A stretch of DNA of 64,000 bases, from the NCBI RefSeq assembly GCF_012034205.1, contig NZ_JAATEM010000030.1:1-64000 (forward strand). The letters are read 5' to 3'. This document shows, piece after piece, positions 8,650 through 17,862 of the stretch. The notes beneath the pieces are model-generated. The model was not told the origin of the DNA. It made no database searches and was given only the letters and a program-made list of their open reading frames with translations. The translations under genes were made by a program, and so were the position numbers. The stretch comes from Streptomyces composti (lineage in GTDB: Bacteria; Actinomycetota; Actinomycetes; Streptomycetales; Streptomycetaceae). Position 1 is the first letter of the stretch. Every line of letters starts with the position of its first letter.

Positions 8650-11100
8650 TCAGCCTCGCAGGTCCACCAGGAGCGGCGGTGCGTGCTCGCCCCGGACGTC
8701 GGTCAGCGACAGCACGGCGTGGCCGGGCGGCAGTCCGTGGGCCAGTTCGGAGGCGGACCAGCGCTCCCGCTCGATCTGCCGGACGGTGACCGCCTCGGTG
8801 GTCACGGCCTTGCCGGTGACCAGCTTGCGCAGGGCGTGCATGGCCCGGGTCATCGGCTGGTCGGCGAAGACGGTGTGCTGGGCCACCTCCGTGGTCTCCA
8901 CCCACTCGGTGCCCCAGGCCTCCGCGAAGGCCCGCCCGTCCCAGGTGGTGACGCCCGAGAACGCCGCCCGGCAGCCGACCGCGCTCAGCAGCGGGCCGTG
9001 CAGCGACTCCGGCACGTCGCCCAGGGTGCGCAGGCCGAGCACCACCCCGGCGTCGTGCGACCTCAGGCGCTGGACGGCACGCACCGTTCCCCTGGTGACG
9101 GCACCGGAGGCGTCGTCCATCACCAGGCCCAGGAAGTGGTCGCGGGCGCCGGCGGCGCGGGCGACGGCGAGGAACTGGGCCAGCACCAGGCGGGCCAGCA
9201 GGTGCGCCGCCTCCTCGTGGCCCTGCTCGGGCAGGTCGATGCGGACCCGCAGCGGGTGGTGAGCGACGGCGCGCAGCGAGAACGGCCGCACGGTGCCGTC
9301 CGGGGCGCCCTGGCCCGCCTCGCCGTCCTCCGGGCCGCCGAAGCTTCCGCGGAACGCGGGCCGGTCCAGGAGGGCGAGCCGGTCGGCGAGGGCGGGTCCG
9401 GCCGTGACGGCGGCACCGGTCCGCCTCAGCCACGGCTCCAGTTCCCGTCGCAGGGCGGGCGCGTCCCGGTCCGGGAGCCGGTCGAGGAGTGCGGTCAGCG
9501 CCTCCTCGCGCCCCTCCACCAGCTCCCGGAGCGCCGCGACGGCGGGGAAGGCGCCGTACGCGGCGCGATAGGGGCCGATCAGCTGGGCCAGGGCGGTGGC
9601 GGCGCGTCCGGTGTCGAGGGTCTCGATGTCGCCGACCAGGCCCTCGGCGAGCACGGCGGCGGCCTCGTCGGGGTCGGTGGACTCCGCGTACAGGTCCAGG
9701 GCGCGCAGGGAGGCGGGGTCGCCGGGCCGGACCACGACGTCGTACGCCGCGTCGGGCCCGAGCGGCGCGCCCGCCGTGCCCACGGCGACCACGGCGCAGG
9801 CGCCGGTGAGCGCGTGCAGGGTGAGGGACTCGGTGACCGGGATCATCAGCCGGTCCGTCCTGCCCGAGCCGGGTGGTCCGACGGCGAGCAGGGAGGTGCC
9901 CAGCGTGGCGGGTTCCAGGGCCGCCCCGGCCCCCTGGTGGGAGGCGGGGGTCCGCTCGGCGGCGGCCCAGCGGCCGATGCGGACCTGGCCTGCCCACAGG
10001 TCGTGGGTCGCGGTGCGCCGGGGAAGGTCGCGGGCGCCCGAGGGGTGCGTCCAGGCGGCGGCGCCGTGCCGCAGCACGGTCTCGGTGAACGAGGCGAGGC
10101 GCCCGGCCCGGCGCAGCGTCTCCCAGGAGCGGTGGATCCGGGCGCAGTCCACGTCGTTCATCCGCCCGCTGAGCAGCTCGGCGGAGAGGGCGTCGGCCGC
10201 TTCGGTCTGCCCGGCCGTCCGCAGCGCCGGCCACTGGGAGGGCTTCGCGGCGACGGGCTCGGCGCGGGGCCTGGGGCCGGCCTTCCGGGCGGCGCGGTGG
10301 CGGCGCAGGAGCGGCATCCAGCCGCCCCACCGGGCGGCCGGCCACAGCACGGCGAGGGCGATGGAGCTGACGATCAGCAGGACGATCAGGGGGTTGTCGG
10401 TCGCCTCCCAGCCGCCGGTGATCAGGGCGACAAGGAGGACCATGGTCGTGTAGACCGGCACCGGATCGCTGTCGAAGAAGGGGTACACCAGCAGCAGGGC
10501 GACGGCGGCACCAGCGGCGGCGACGGCGGCGCGGGCGGGCTGCTCCCAGCGGCCGAACCAGTACCGGATCAGGGCGGGCCAGCCGCCCAGGTAGCCCATG
10601 GCGCACACCAGGAGCAGGAAGAAGACGTTGTCGGCGACCTTCCGCGCGACGGGCGCCTGCCAGACGCCGTCCCTCGGCCACAGCGACCCGCCGTACCACC
10701 AGTCGTTCGGGGTGAACAGCCGCACCAGCGCGCCCTGGTAGGGGAAGCTGCCGCGCGCCCACAGGGTCCACAGGAAGGCGCCGATGACGAGGGGGATCAG
10801 GGCGCCGGCGACGGTCGTGGGGGCGAGTTTGCGTTCGCGGGCCTTCGGCCGCGGCGGGACGTAGCCGAACCGCCAGACGCCGAGGGCGGCGTCGGCCCGG
10901 GGTGTGTCCAGCCAGGACGCCATGGGCTGGGTGCGCTGCCCCTCGTACTGCGGCTGGGGCGGCACGGCCGGCGAGCTGCGCGGCACCGGTGGCAGGGGCG
11001 CGGCAGGATCCGGTACGGCCCGCCCTCGGGTACCCCGCGCGTCCTGCGTCCCGTCGCCGTCCATCGCCTCTGCCCCCTGACCAGCCGCTCCGTCCACCAT
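8650..11100 (-). CDS. membrane-anchored ATPase related to VirD4/TraG coupling proteins
   Basis: An 816-residue protein. A Pro-rich cytoplasmic head is followed by about four membrane helices (roughly residues 90-270), then a P-loop NTPase domain with Walker A VGPPGSGRTDR (about residue 415) and a Walker B-like LGLVMDDASG (about residue 680). The tail segments on regulating and comparing strand usage (GVVLGLRTLGDVPESL) fit the TraG/VirD4 family, whose members pump DNA or proteins at the membrane. There is no relaxase or other conjugation gene nearby, so this is a lone chromosomal copy. Starts at 11100 or 11064 are possible. It is divergent from gabT. The function is unproven; in Streptomyces annotation such genes are usually called ATP/GTP-binding protein. 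Confidence 0.75.
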   Translation of the reverse strand: MVDGAAGQGAEAMDGDGTQDARGTRGRAVPDPAAPLPPVPRSSPAVPPQPQYEGQRTQPMASWLDTPRADAALGVWRFGYVPPRPKARERKLAPTTVAGALIPLVIGAFLWTLWARGSFPYQGALVRLFTPNDWWYGGSLWPRDGVWQAPVARKVADNVFFLLLVCAMGYLGGWPALIRYWFGRWEQPARAAVAAAGAAVALLLVYPFFDSDPVPVYTTMVLLVALITGGWEATDNPLIVLLIVSSIALAVLWPAARWGGWMPLLRRHRAARKAGPRPRAEPVAAKPSQWPALRTAGQTEAADALSAELLSGRMNDVDCARIHRSWETLRRAGRLASFTETVLRHGAAAWTHPSGARDLPRRTATHDLWAGQVRIGRWAAAERTPASHQGAGAALEPATLGTSLLAVGPPGSGRTDRLMIPVTESLTLHALTGACAVVAVGTAGAPLGPDAAYDVVVRPGDPASLRALDLYAESTDPDEAAAVLAEGLVGDIETLDTGRAATALAQLIGPYRAAYGAFPAVAALRELVEGREEALTALLDRLPDRDAPALRRELEPWLRRTGAAVTAGPALADRLALLDRPAFRGSFGGPEDGEAGQGAPDGTVRPFSLRAVAHHPLRVRIDLPEQGHEEAAHLLARLVLAQFLAVARAAGARDHFLGLVMDDASGAVTRGTVRAVQRLRSHDAGVVLGLRTLGDVPESLHGPLLSAVGCRAAFSGVTTWDGRAFAEAWGTEWVETTEVAQHTVFADQPMTRAMHALRKLVTGKAVTTEAVTVRQIERERWSASELAHGLPPGHAVLSLTDVRGEHAPPLLVDLRG

Positions 11101-11431
11101 CAGCGAGCCAATCTAACGCTCCGACAGCAGCCGTTCACCGCTTACGCGGCCGGGTCCCGCGGACCGTCGGTCTCCGTCGCCCGGCCGGGGCGGGTCCGGG
11201 CCGGATCCTGGCTGCTCAGCCGGTCCCGCCGGTGCCCGGAACCGGCGCGTTCGGCCGCGTCCGCCGGCCCGGCGTCCCGCCTGCCCGGGCGGGGCCCGGG
11301 CGCCGCTATGTCCATCGCGGACAACCCGGCCCCCCGGACAACGCCCACATGGAGCATGCCCAGCCCTCCCCGCCGGCCCTAGCCTGCGAGAAAAGAAGAC
11401 AAGCGTCCGCAAAGACCCCCAGGAGCCCCGC
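11101..11431. other. divergent intergenic region between ATPase and gabT
   Basis: A 331-bp region holding the promoters of the ATPase (minus) and gabT (plus). The last 60 bases before gabT are purine-rich, with TAGCCT at about 11381 as a possible -10 and AGGAG before the ATG. Frames through the gap have no ribosome site and poor codon pattern. I see no small gene. Confidence 0.5.
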
Positions 11432-12766
11432 ATGACCGCACTTCCGCAGGAGCGCCGCGTCGTCACCGCCATCCCCGGTCCGAAGTCGCAGGAGCTGCAG
11501 GCCCGCCGTACCGCCGCGGTCGCGCAGGGCGTGGGCTCCGTGCTGCCCGTGTTCACCGCGCGTGCGGGCGGCGGGATCATCGAGGACGTCGACGGCAACC
11601 GTCTCATCGACTTCGGCTCCGGCATCGCCGTCACCTCTGTCGGCGCCTCCGCCGAGGCCGTGGTCCGCCGCGCCTCCGCGCAGCTCGCCGACTTCACCCA
11701 CACCTGTTTCATGGTCACCCCGTACGAGGGCTATGTGGCCGTGGCCGAGGCGCTCGCCGAGCTGACCCCCGGTGACCACGCCAAGAAGTCCGCGCTGTTC
11801 AACAGCGGCGCCGAGGCCGTCGAGAACGCCGTCAAGATCGCCCGCGCGTACACCAGGCGGCAGGCGGTCGTCGTGTTCGACCACGGCTACCACGGCCGGA
11901 CCAACCTCACCATGGCGCTGACCGCGAAGAACATGCCGTACAAGCACGGCTTCGGCCCGTTCGCGCCCGAGGTGTACCGCGTGCCGGTGGCCTACGGCTA
12001 CCGCTGGCCGACCGGCCCGGAGAACGCCGGCCCGGAGGCCGCCGCGCAGGCCATCGACCAGATGTCCAAGCAGGTCGGCGCCGAGAACATCGCGGCCGTC
12101 ATCATCGAGCCGGTGCTCGGCGAGGGCGGCTTCATCGAGCCGGCCAAGGGCTTCCTCCCGGCGATCAGCAAGTTCGCCAAGGACAACGGCATCGTCTTCG
12201 TCGCCGACGAGATCCAGTCCGGCTTCTGCCGCACCGGCCAGTGGTTCGCCTGCGAGGACGAGGGCATCGTCCCCGACCTGATCACCACGGCCAAGGGCAT
12301 CGCCGGCGGTCTGCCGCTGGCCGCCGTCACCGGCCGCGCCGAGATCATGGACGCCGCGCACACGGGCGGCCTGGGCGGCACCTACGGCGGCAACCCGGTG
12401 GCCTGCGCGGGTGCGCTCGGCGCCATCGAGACCATGAAGGAGCTGGACCTCAACGCGAGGGCCAAGCGCATCGAGGAGGTCATGAAGGGCCGCCTGACCG
12501 CCATGGCCGAGAAGTTCGACATCATCGGCGACGTGCGGGGCCGCGGCGCGATGATCGCCATCGAGCTGGTCAAGGACCGCGGTACCAAGGAGCCGAACCC
12601 GGAGGCCACGGCCGCGCTGGCCAAGGCCTGCCACCAGGAGGGCCTGCTGGTCCTGACCTGTGGCACCTACGGCAACGTACTGCGCTTCCTGCCGCCGCTG
12701 GTCATCGGCGAGGACCTGCTGAACGAGGGCCTGGACATCATCGAGCAGGCGTTCACCCGGATCTGA
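11432..12766 (+). CDS. gabT: 4-aminobutyrate-2-oxoglutarate aminotransferase
   Basis: PLP enzyme that converts GABA plus 2-oxoglutarate to succinate semialdehyde plus glutamate. Class III aminotransferase hallmarks are present in order: FNSGAEAVENAVKIAR for the cofactor phosphate, VFVADEIQSGFCRTG with the Asp that holds the pyridine nitrogen, and LITTAKGIAGGLPLAAVTG with the Schiff-base lysine. At 444 aa it matches GabT size. The ATG at 11432 has AGGAG six bases upstream. A strong hairpin follows the stop. Together with the PotABCD and aldehyde dehydrogenase genes downstream it supplies the GABA branch of putrescine breakdown. Confidence 0.93.
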   Translation: MTALPQERRVVTAIPGPKSQELQARRTAAVAQGVGSVLPVFTARAGGGIIEDVDGNRLIDFGSGIAVTSVGASAEAVVRRASAQLADFTHTCFMVTPYEGYVAVAEALAELTPGDHAKKSALFNSGAEAVENAVKIARAYTRRQAVVVFDHGYHGRTNLTMALTAKNMPYKHGFGPFAPEVYRVPVAYGYRWPTGPENAGPEAAAQAIDQMSKQVGAENIAAVIIEPVLGEGGFIEPAKGFLPAISKFAKDNGIVFVADEIQSGFCRTGQWFACEDEGIVPDLITTAKGIAGGLPLAAVTGRAEIMDAAHTGGLGGTYGGNPVACAGALGAIETMKELDLNARAKRIEEVMKGRLTAMAEKFDIIGDVRGRGAMIAIELVKDRGTKEPNPEATAALAKACHQEGLLVLTCGTYGNVLRFLPPLVIGEDLLNEGLDIIEQAFTRI

Positions 12767-13217
12767 GCCCGGTGCCCGCTTCCGCATCCGGCACGGAGCC
12801 GGGCCCCCGCGGCCCGGCTCCGGCCGGAGCGGAACGCTCCCAGCGGCAGAGCATGTGAAGAACGTGTGCGGGGTGGATGGCAGGAGGCCGTTCTCCCTGT
12901 CGCGACCCCACCCCCTGCCGTAAGTTCTTCCCAGATGAGAGATACACCCCGCTCACAGGCGACTGTGAGCGGCTCGGGCCGAGGCCTCCCCAGCTTCGAC
13001 CCTGGTCGTGCCCTCGCGCACACAACCGGAGCCCAGAGCTTCGGGTCTCCTCACCGATCGGACGGTCGCCGCCCCAAACCCCCCGGGGCGTGCGACGTTC
13101 CGATCCGGACGGTCGCCTCCCCCGAAGAGGCGGTGGTCCACCGCAGGGCCGACGCACTCCCCCCCTTGCGCCGGCCCTCTGGTGTGTTCGTCCGCGGTGT
13201 TTGCCAAGCTGGGCGGC
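12767..13217. other. intergenic between gabT and PAP2 phosphatase
   Basis: About 450 bp. The first part holds the gabT terminator (12794-12822). Around 13050-13120 a segment CGATCGGACGGTCGCC recurs in near-identical form as CGATCCGGACGGTCGCC, a possible pair of protein sites. The PAP2 start may lie a little upstream of 13218, at GTG 13182. I see no other gene; the frames here have shifting codon use. Confidence 0.45.
12794..12822 (+). terminator. hairpin terminator after gabT
   Basis: CGGAGCCGGGC (12794-12804) pairs perfectly with GCCCGGCTCCG (12812-12822) around a 7-nt loop, 28 bp beyond the gabT stop. Confidence 0.75.
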
Positions 13218-13877
13218 ATGCTCCTGCTCGGACCCCTGGCCCTGCTCTTCGCGCTGATCACCTGGCAGGTCGTCAGCGACGGCCCGCTGGTGGACGCGGA
13301 CGAGCGGCTGAGCCGGGCCCTGATCGAGCCCGACCAGGCCTCCGAGCTGCTCTCCGACCTGGGCAATGTGCAGGTGGCCGTGCCCGTCCTGGCCGTCGCG
13401 CTGGCGTACGCCGCCTGGCACGGGCGGGCCAGGGGTCTTGACCGGTGGTGGCTGCCGCCGGCCGCCGGGGCCGGGGCCATGGCGCTGGTTCCGGTGCTGG
13501 TCGCCCCGCTCAAGGAGTGGACCGACCGCCCGGGCACCCCGGCCGTGCCCCCGGCGGTCGGCTACTACCCGTCGGGACACACCGCCACCGCCGTGGTCGC
13601 CTACGGGGCGGCCACTCTGCTCCTCCTTCCGCTGCTGCGCTCGGCGGCGGTGCGGCGCGCGCTGCTCGTGCTGTGCGCCCTGCTGGTCCTCGGCGCCTCC
13701 TACGGGCTGGTGCGCCGGGGCTACCACTGGCCGCTGGACGTGGCGGCCAGCTGGTGTCTCGGCGCGATGCTGCTGACCGGCGTGGCCCTGCTGTCCGGGC
13801 GGGCCGGTGGTGGGGTCAGCCGAAGTAGCCGTCGAAGGTCCGCTGGAACTCCCAGCCCCCGAAGCGGTCCCAGTTGA
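13218..13877 (+). CDS. PAP2 family membrane phosphatase
   Basis: Integral membrane phosphatase that probably removes phosphate from lipid phosphates or undecaprenyl diphosphate at the outer face. The three PAP2 signature blocks are present: KEWTDRPGTP, YYPSGHTATA and LVRRGYHWPLDV, together carrying the acid-base His and nucleophile His. Five to six hydrophobic segments surround them. At 219 aa from ATG 13218 the start is uncertain; GTG 13182 and a frame from 13008 are alternatives, none with a clear ribosome site. Its 3' end runs 62 bp into the oppositely oriented chitinase gene, so the two genes overlap tail to tail. Confidence 0.82.
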   Translation: MLLLGPLALLFALITWQVVSDGPLVDADERLSRALIEPDQASELLSDLGNVQVAVPVLAVALAYAAWHGRARGLDRWWLPPAAGAGAMALVPVLVAPLKEWTDRPGTPAVPPAVGYYPSGHTATAVVAYGAATLLLLPLLRSAAVRRALLVLCALLVLGASYGLVRRGYHWPLDVAASWCLGAMLLTGVALLSGRAGGGVSRSSRRRSAGTPSPRSGPS

Positions 13878-15630
13878 TCGACCAGGTCATCAGCCCGCGC
13901 AGCTCCGGCCAGGTCCCGTGGGTGGTGTAGGAGCCGCAGCCGGTCTTCCTGGTGAGGCAGTCGAGGGTCTTGACGACCTCGGACGGCGGCACGTGCCCGT
14001 TGCCCGCGTTGGGGGTGGCCGGCATACCGATCGCGACCTGGTCAGGGCGCAGCGGCGGGAAGACGTTGCCGGCGTCGCCCGCGACCGGGAAACCGGTGAG
14101 CAGCATGTCGGTCATGGCGATGTGGAAATCCGCGCCGCCCATGGTGTGGTACTGGTTGTCGAGGCCCATGACCGGGCCGGAGTTGTAGTCCTGGACGTGC
14201 AGCAGGGTGAGGTCGTCGCGCATCGCGTGGATCACCGGCAGATACGCGCCCGCCCTCGGGTCCTGGCCGCCCCACGGGCCGGAGCCGTAGTACTGGTAGC
14301 CGAGCTGGACGAAGAAGGTCTCCGGGGCCATGGTCAGCACGAAGTCCTCGCCGTAGCGGGCCTTGAGGGTCTTCAGCGCCGAGATGAGATTGACGATCAC
14401 CGGGGTGGTCGGGTTCCTGAAGTCGGTGTCGTCGGCGTTGAGCGACAGCGAGTGGCCCTCGAAGTCGATGTCGAGGCCGTCGAGTCCGTACTCGTCGATG
14501 ATCTGCGAGACGGAGGAGACGAACTTGTCGCGGGCGGCGGTGGTGGTCAGCTGGACCTGGCCGTTCTGCCCGCCGATGGAGATCAGCACCTTCTTGCCCG
14601 CGGCCTGCTTGGCCTTGATCGCCGCCTTGAACTCGGCGTCGCTCTCCACGCCGGGGCATTCGCTCGCGGGACACCGGTCGAAGCGGATGTCGCCCGAGGT
14701 GGGCGTGGTGGGCTCGCCGAAGGCCAGGTCGATGACGTCCCAGCTGTCGGGCACGTCGGCGAGGCGGGTGTAGCCCGAGCCGTTGGCGAAGCTGGCGTGC
14801 AGATAGCCGACGAGGGCGTGCGGCGGCAGGTCGGAGGGGCCCGTGGGGTCGGCGTCGGCGGTGGTCGCGGTGACGGTGGCCGAACGCGCCGACTCCCCGG
14901 CGTCGTTGACCGCCGCGACCTGGAAGGCGTACGCGGTCGAGGGGTTCAGGCCGGTCACGGTGGCCGTCGTGCCCTGCACGGTCCGCACCTTGGTGCCGTC
15001 GCGGTAGACGGCGTATCCGGTGGCTCCCTCGACGGGTGACCAGGACAGGGTGACGCCGGTGGCGGTGACCGTACCCGCCTTCAGACCGGTGGGCGGGGCG
15101 GGTGGTGTACCGGTGTCGCCACCGGGGCCGGTCAGGGAGATGTCGTCGGCGTGGTAGGCGCCGGTGCCGAACCAGCCGTGGGTGTAGAGGGTGACCTTCG
15201 TGGTGGCGGGGCCGGTACGGAACGTGGTGGTGAGCTGCTGCCAGTCGGGGGCGGACTGGGTCCAGGCCGTCACGTCGGTGGTGCCGGTGCCGCTCGCGCC
15301 CAGGTAGACGTAGGAGCCGCGGACGTGGCCGGAGAGCGTGTACTGGGAGTCCGGCTTGACGGTGACGGTCTGGCTGCAGCGGGCGTGGTCGTTGCCGGCC
15401 GGGGTCGCCTCGAGCGCGGAACTGCCGCTGTGGGCCGGCGTGTTCACGGCCTTGCCCGCGGTGCAGGTCCAGCCGTCGAGGCCGGACTCGAAGCCGCCGT
15501 TGCGGACGAGGTCCGCGTCGGCCGCACGGGCGGCCGACGAGATACCGGAGGCGGCCAGGGCGACCGCGGTGGTGAGCACGGCGAACAATCTGAACGGTCT
15601 GGACGGACGGAACGGTGTGGGGCGGTCCAC
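13816..15630 (-). CDS. secreted chitinase, GH18 with carbohydrate-binding and fibronectin III domains
   Basis: Endo-acting enzyme that hydrolyses chitin outside the cell. The N-terminal signal peptide (LFAVLTTAVALAASG, cut after SSAARA) precedes a carbohydrate-binding module with a beta-sandwich pattern starting at DLVRNGGFESGLDGW (about residues 38-170), then one FnIII domain (about residues 180-262), then GH18 with the catalytic GLDGLDIDFEG (DxxDxDxE, the last Glu is the acid). The C-terminal MTWSINWDRFGG carries the conserved Trp of the barrel. Length is 604 aa. Start is GTG 15630 with GGAGG six bases upstream. A DasR-type palindrome lies 82 bp upstream, so N-acetylglucosamine control is likely. 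The PAP2 gene overlaps its 3' end. Confidence 0.93.
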   Translation of the reverse strand: MDRPTPFRPSRPFRLFAVLTTAVALAASGISSAARAADADLVRNGGFESGLDGWTCTAGKAVNTPAHSGSSALEATPAGNDHARCSQTVTVKPDSQYTLSGHVRGSYVYLGASGTGTTDVTAWTQSAPDWQQLTTTFRTGPATTKVTLYTHGWFGTGAYHADDISLTGPGGDTGTPPAPPTGLKAGTVTATGVTLSWSPVEGATGYAVYRDGTKVRTVQGTTATVTGLNPSTAYAFQVAAVNDAGESARSATVTATTADADPTGPSDLPPHALVGYLHASFANGSGYTRLADVPDSWDVIDLAFGEPTTPTSGDIRFDRCPASECPGVESDAEFKAAIKAKQAAGKKVLISIGGQNGQVQLTTTAARDKFVSSVSQIIDEYGLDGLDIDFEGHSLSLNADDTDFRNPTTPVIVNLISALKTLKARYGEDFVLTMAPETFFVQLGYQYYGSGPWGGQDPRAGAYLPVIHAMRDDLTLLHVQDYNSGPVMGLDNQYHTMGGADFHIAMTDMLLTGFPVAGDAGNVFPPLRPDQVAIGMPATPNAGNGHVPPSEVVKTLDCLTRKTGCGSYTTHGTWPELRGLMTWSINWDRFGGWEFQRTFDGYFG

Positions 15631-15711
15631 AAGTGCCTCCGGTGGTGGGGGATATGGAGGTGCCGCACGGCACACGCGGCGCGGTGGGCGCGCGGGTGGA
15701 GCGCCTCAAAG

Positions 15712-15725
15712 TTGGTCCAGACCAA
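15712..15725. promoter_or_regulatory. DasR-responsive element (dre)-like operator
   Basis: TTGGTCCAGACCAA is a 14-bp inverted repeat that matches the known dre pattern of GlcNAc-responsive GntR regulator DasR (core TGGTC..GACCA), and also the direct-repeat core of Streptomyces chitinase promoters. It is 82 bp upstream of the chitinase start, and next to the stop of the gene on its left. Confidence 0.82.
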
Positions 15726-15733
15726 TCAGGTTG

Positions 15734-16180
15734 TCAAGAGTCCCGGCGCCCGGCGGCCGCCTCGTGGAGCGCCAGTTCCAGCAGAGCCGGGTCGGTGAGC
15801 GTGCCGGTGCCGTCCGGCGGGACCAGCCAGCGCACACCTCCGCCGGCCGCGCGCAGCGGATGCGGCACCACGATCCAGGTGCCCTCCCCCGCCGTGCGGA
15901 TACCGGTGCCGAGCCAGCGGGCGGCGGTGCCGGGCGGCACCAGGAAGCCCATCCGCGCGTCCCCGAAATCGGCCAGGACCGGGCCCGGCCGGTCCAGGAC
16001 GCGGGTGAGCACATCGAGCGTGGGACAGCCGAGTTCGCCCGGCACGATCAGTACGTCCCAGGCCTTGCCGGCGGGCAGCAGGGCCACCCCGTGGGGGTTG
16101 TGTTCCCACTCCCTGCGGCACGCCTCCGGATCGGGTGCGACGGAAGAGAGCCACTCGACCGCCGAGTTCGCCCCAGTCAT
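15734..16180 (-). CDS. conserved hypothetical protein, weakly Prim-Pol-like
   Basis: 148 residues with no signal peptide or membrane helix. The body has beta-rich segments such as GVALLPAGKAWDVLIVPG, MGFLVPPGTAARWLGTG and TWIVVPHPLRAAGGGVRWLVPP. These resemble in cadence the N-terminal bifunctional primase-polymerase (Prim-Pol) domain of actinobacterial proteins, but the catalytic Asp pair cannot be located. ATG 16180 has GGGAGG upstream; a longer frame adds a poor lead. It is 103 bp from the chitinase start and on the same strand. Function unknown; the Prim-Pol resemblance is a low-confidence suggestion. Confidence 0.6.
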   Translation of the reverse strand: MTGANSAVEWLSSVAPDPEACRREWEHNPHGVALLPAGKAWDVLIVPGELGCPTLDVLTRVLDRPGPVLADFGDARMGFLVPPGTAARWLGTGIRTAGEGTWIVVPHPLRAAGGGVRWLVPPDGTGTLTDPALLELALHEAAAGRRDS

Positions 16181-16325
16181 GCAAACGACCTCCCTCTCAG
16201 TCGTGGACGCGGTCGCGTCACGAGGGAGAGGGAGGCCGTGGGCGGGCATTACGCGGGTTCCGGCATCTTTTTCGGTACAGAGCGGGGTTTCTGCGAAGCC
16301 CCGGATGCGCGGCCTGCCGGGCGGC

Positions 16326-17744
16326 TCAGCTGTCGAAGCCGAGCCCCAGCCGGTCCATGGTGCGCAGCCACAGATTGCGCCGGCCGCCGTTGGCATCGGC
16401 GCGGGCCAGCGACCACTTCGTGAGGGCGATGCCGGCCCAGGCGAACGGCTCGGGCGGGAACGGCAGCGGCTTCTTGCGCACCATTTCCAGCTCGGTGCGC
16501 TCGGTCCGCTCCCCCGCCAGCAGGTCCAGCATCACCTCGGCGCCGAACCGGGTGGCGCCCACGCCGAGCCCGGTGTAACCGGCCGCATAGGCCACCTTGC
16601 CCGCGTGGGCGGTGCCGAAGAAGGCGGAGAAGCGGGAGCAGGTGTCGATCGCCCCGCCCCAGGCGTGGGTGAAGCGCAGGCCCTCCAGTTGCGGGAAGCA
16701 GGTGAAGAAGTGCCCGGCGAGCTTGGCGTAGGTCTCCGGCCGCTCGTCGTACTCGGCGCGCACCCGGCCGCCGTAGGGGTAGATCGCGTCGTAGCCGCCC
16801 CACAGGATCCGGTTGTCGGCGGAGAGCCGGAAGTAGTGGAACTGGTTGGCGCTGTCCCCGAGTCCCTGCCGGTTCTTCCAGCCGATGGACTGGAGCTGAT
16901 CGGCGGTCAGCGGCTCGGTCATCAGGGCGTAGTCGTAGACCGGGACCGTGTAGGAGCGCACCCGGCGGACCAGGTTGGGGAAGACGTTGGTGCCCAGGGC
17001 CACCCGGCGGGCGCGCACGGAGCCGTAGGGGGTGCGGACGGCCATGCCCGCCCCGTGCGGCTTCAGCGACAGGGCGGGGGTGTGCTCGTAGAGGCGCACC
17101 CCGAGTTCCAGGCAGGCCCGCTTCAGGCCCCAGGCCAGCCTGGCGGGGTTGAGCATGGCGACGCCGTGCCGGTCCCAGAGACCTGCCTTGAAGGTCGGGG
17201 AGTTCACCTGCTCGCGCACCGCCTCGGCGTCGAGGAACTCGATGCCGTCGGCGAGGCCGCGGCGCTCGATCTCCTCGTACCACTCGCGCAGTTCGCGCAC
17301 CTGGTGATCCTCGGTGGCGACGTCGATCTCGCCGGTGCGTTCGAAGTCGCAGTCGATGGAGTAGCGGGCCACCGCCTCCTCGATGGCGTCGAGGTTGCGC
17401 CGGCCCAGCTCCTCCAGCCGGCGGATCTCGTCCGGCCAGCGGGTCAGGCCGTTGGGCAGGCCGTGGGTGAGGGAGGCGGCGCAGAATCCGCCGTTGCGGC
17501 CGGAGGCCGCCCAGCCCACCTCGCGGCCCTCGAGCAGGACCACGTCGCGGGAGGGGTCGCGTTCCTTGGCGAGCAGCGCGGTCCACAGTCCGCTGTAGCC
17601 GCCGCCGACGACGAGCAGGTCGCAGCTCTCGGCGCCGGTGAGGGCGGGCTCCGGGTCCGGACGGCCGGGGTCGTCCAGCCAGTAGGCCACCGGTCGGGCC
17701 TCGGAAAGGGAACTCGTCCAACGGCTCATGGCGCTACGGGCCAT
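16326..17744 (-). CDS. FAD-dependent oxidoreductase, DAO family (gamma-glutamylputrescine oxidase-like)
   Basis: Flavoprotein expected to oxidise an amine with oxygen. Dinucleotide-binding LLVVGGGYSGLWTALL lies at residues 43-58, then SGRNGGFCAASLTHG and a C-terminal GGYDAIYPYGG and AAGYTGLGVGATRFGAEV block typical of the PuuB/DadA family. Length is 472 aa. ATG 17744 has GGGAG eight bases upstream. It is the last gene after potABC on the same strand, about 120 bp beyond potC, and belongs to the polyamine block. In E. coli the analogous PuuB oxidises gamma-glutamylputrescine; whether this one acts on free or glutamylated putrescine is not shown here, and no glutamylputrescine ligase gene is in the window. 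Confidence 0.85.
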   Translation of the reverse strand: MARSAMSRWTSSLSEARPVAYWLDDPGRPDPEPALTGAESCDLLVVGGGYSGLWTALLAKERDPSRDVVLLEGREVGWAASGRNGGFCAASLTHGLPNGLTRWPDEIRRLEELGRRNLDAIEEAVARYSIDCDFERTGEIDVATEDHQVRELREWYEEIERRGLADGIEFLDAEAVREQVNSPTFKAGLWDRHGVAMLNPARLAWGLKRACLELGVRLYEHTPALSLKPHGAGMAVRTPYGSVRARRVALGTNVFPNLVRRVRSYTVPVYDYALMTEPLTADQLQSIGWKNRQGLGDSANQFHYFRLSADNRILWGGYDAIYPYGGRVRAEYDERPETYAKLAGHFFTCFPQLEGLRFTHAWGGAIDTCSRFSAFFGTAHAGKVAYAAGYTGLGVGATRFGAEVMLDLLAGERTERTELEMVRKKPLPFPPEPFAWAGIALTKWSLARADANGGRRNLWLRTMDRLGLGFDS

Positions 17745-17862
17745 GATTTCAACTCCCTACAGCGGACTGCGGTTGCGCTTTGTGCGGTTGTGTCTTCGAG
17801 GTTGCTTCCGGTGTACGCGGCCGCCCGCATCGGGCGGCCGCCTCCTGCCGTACGGCCGCCGC

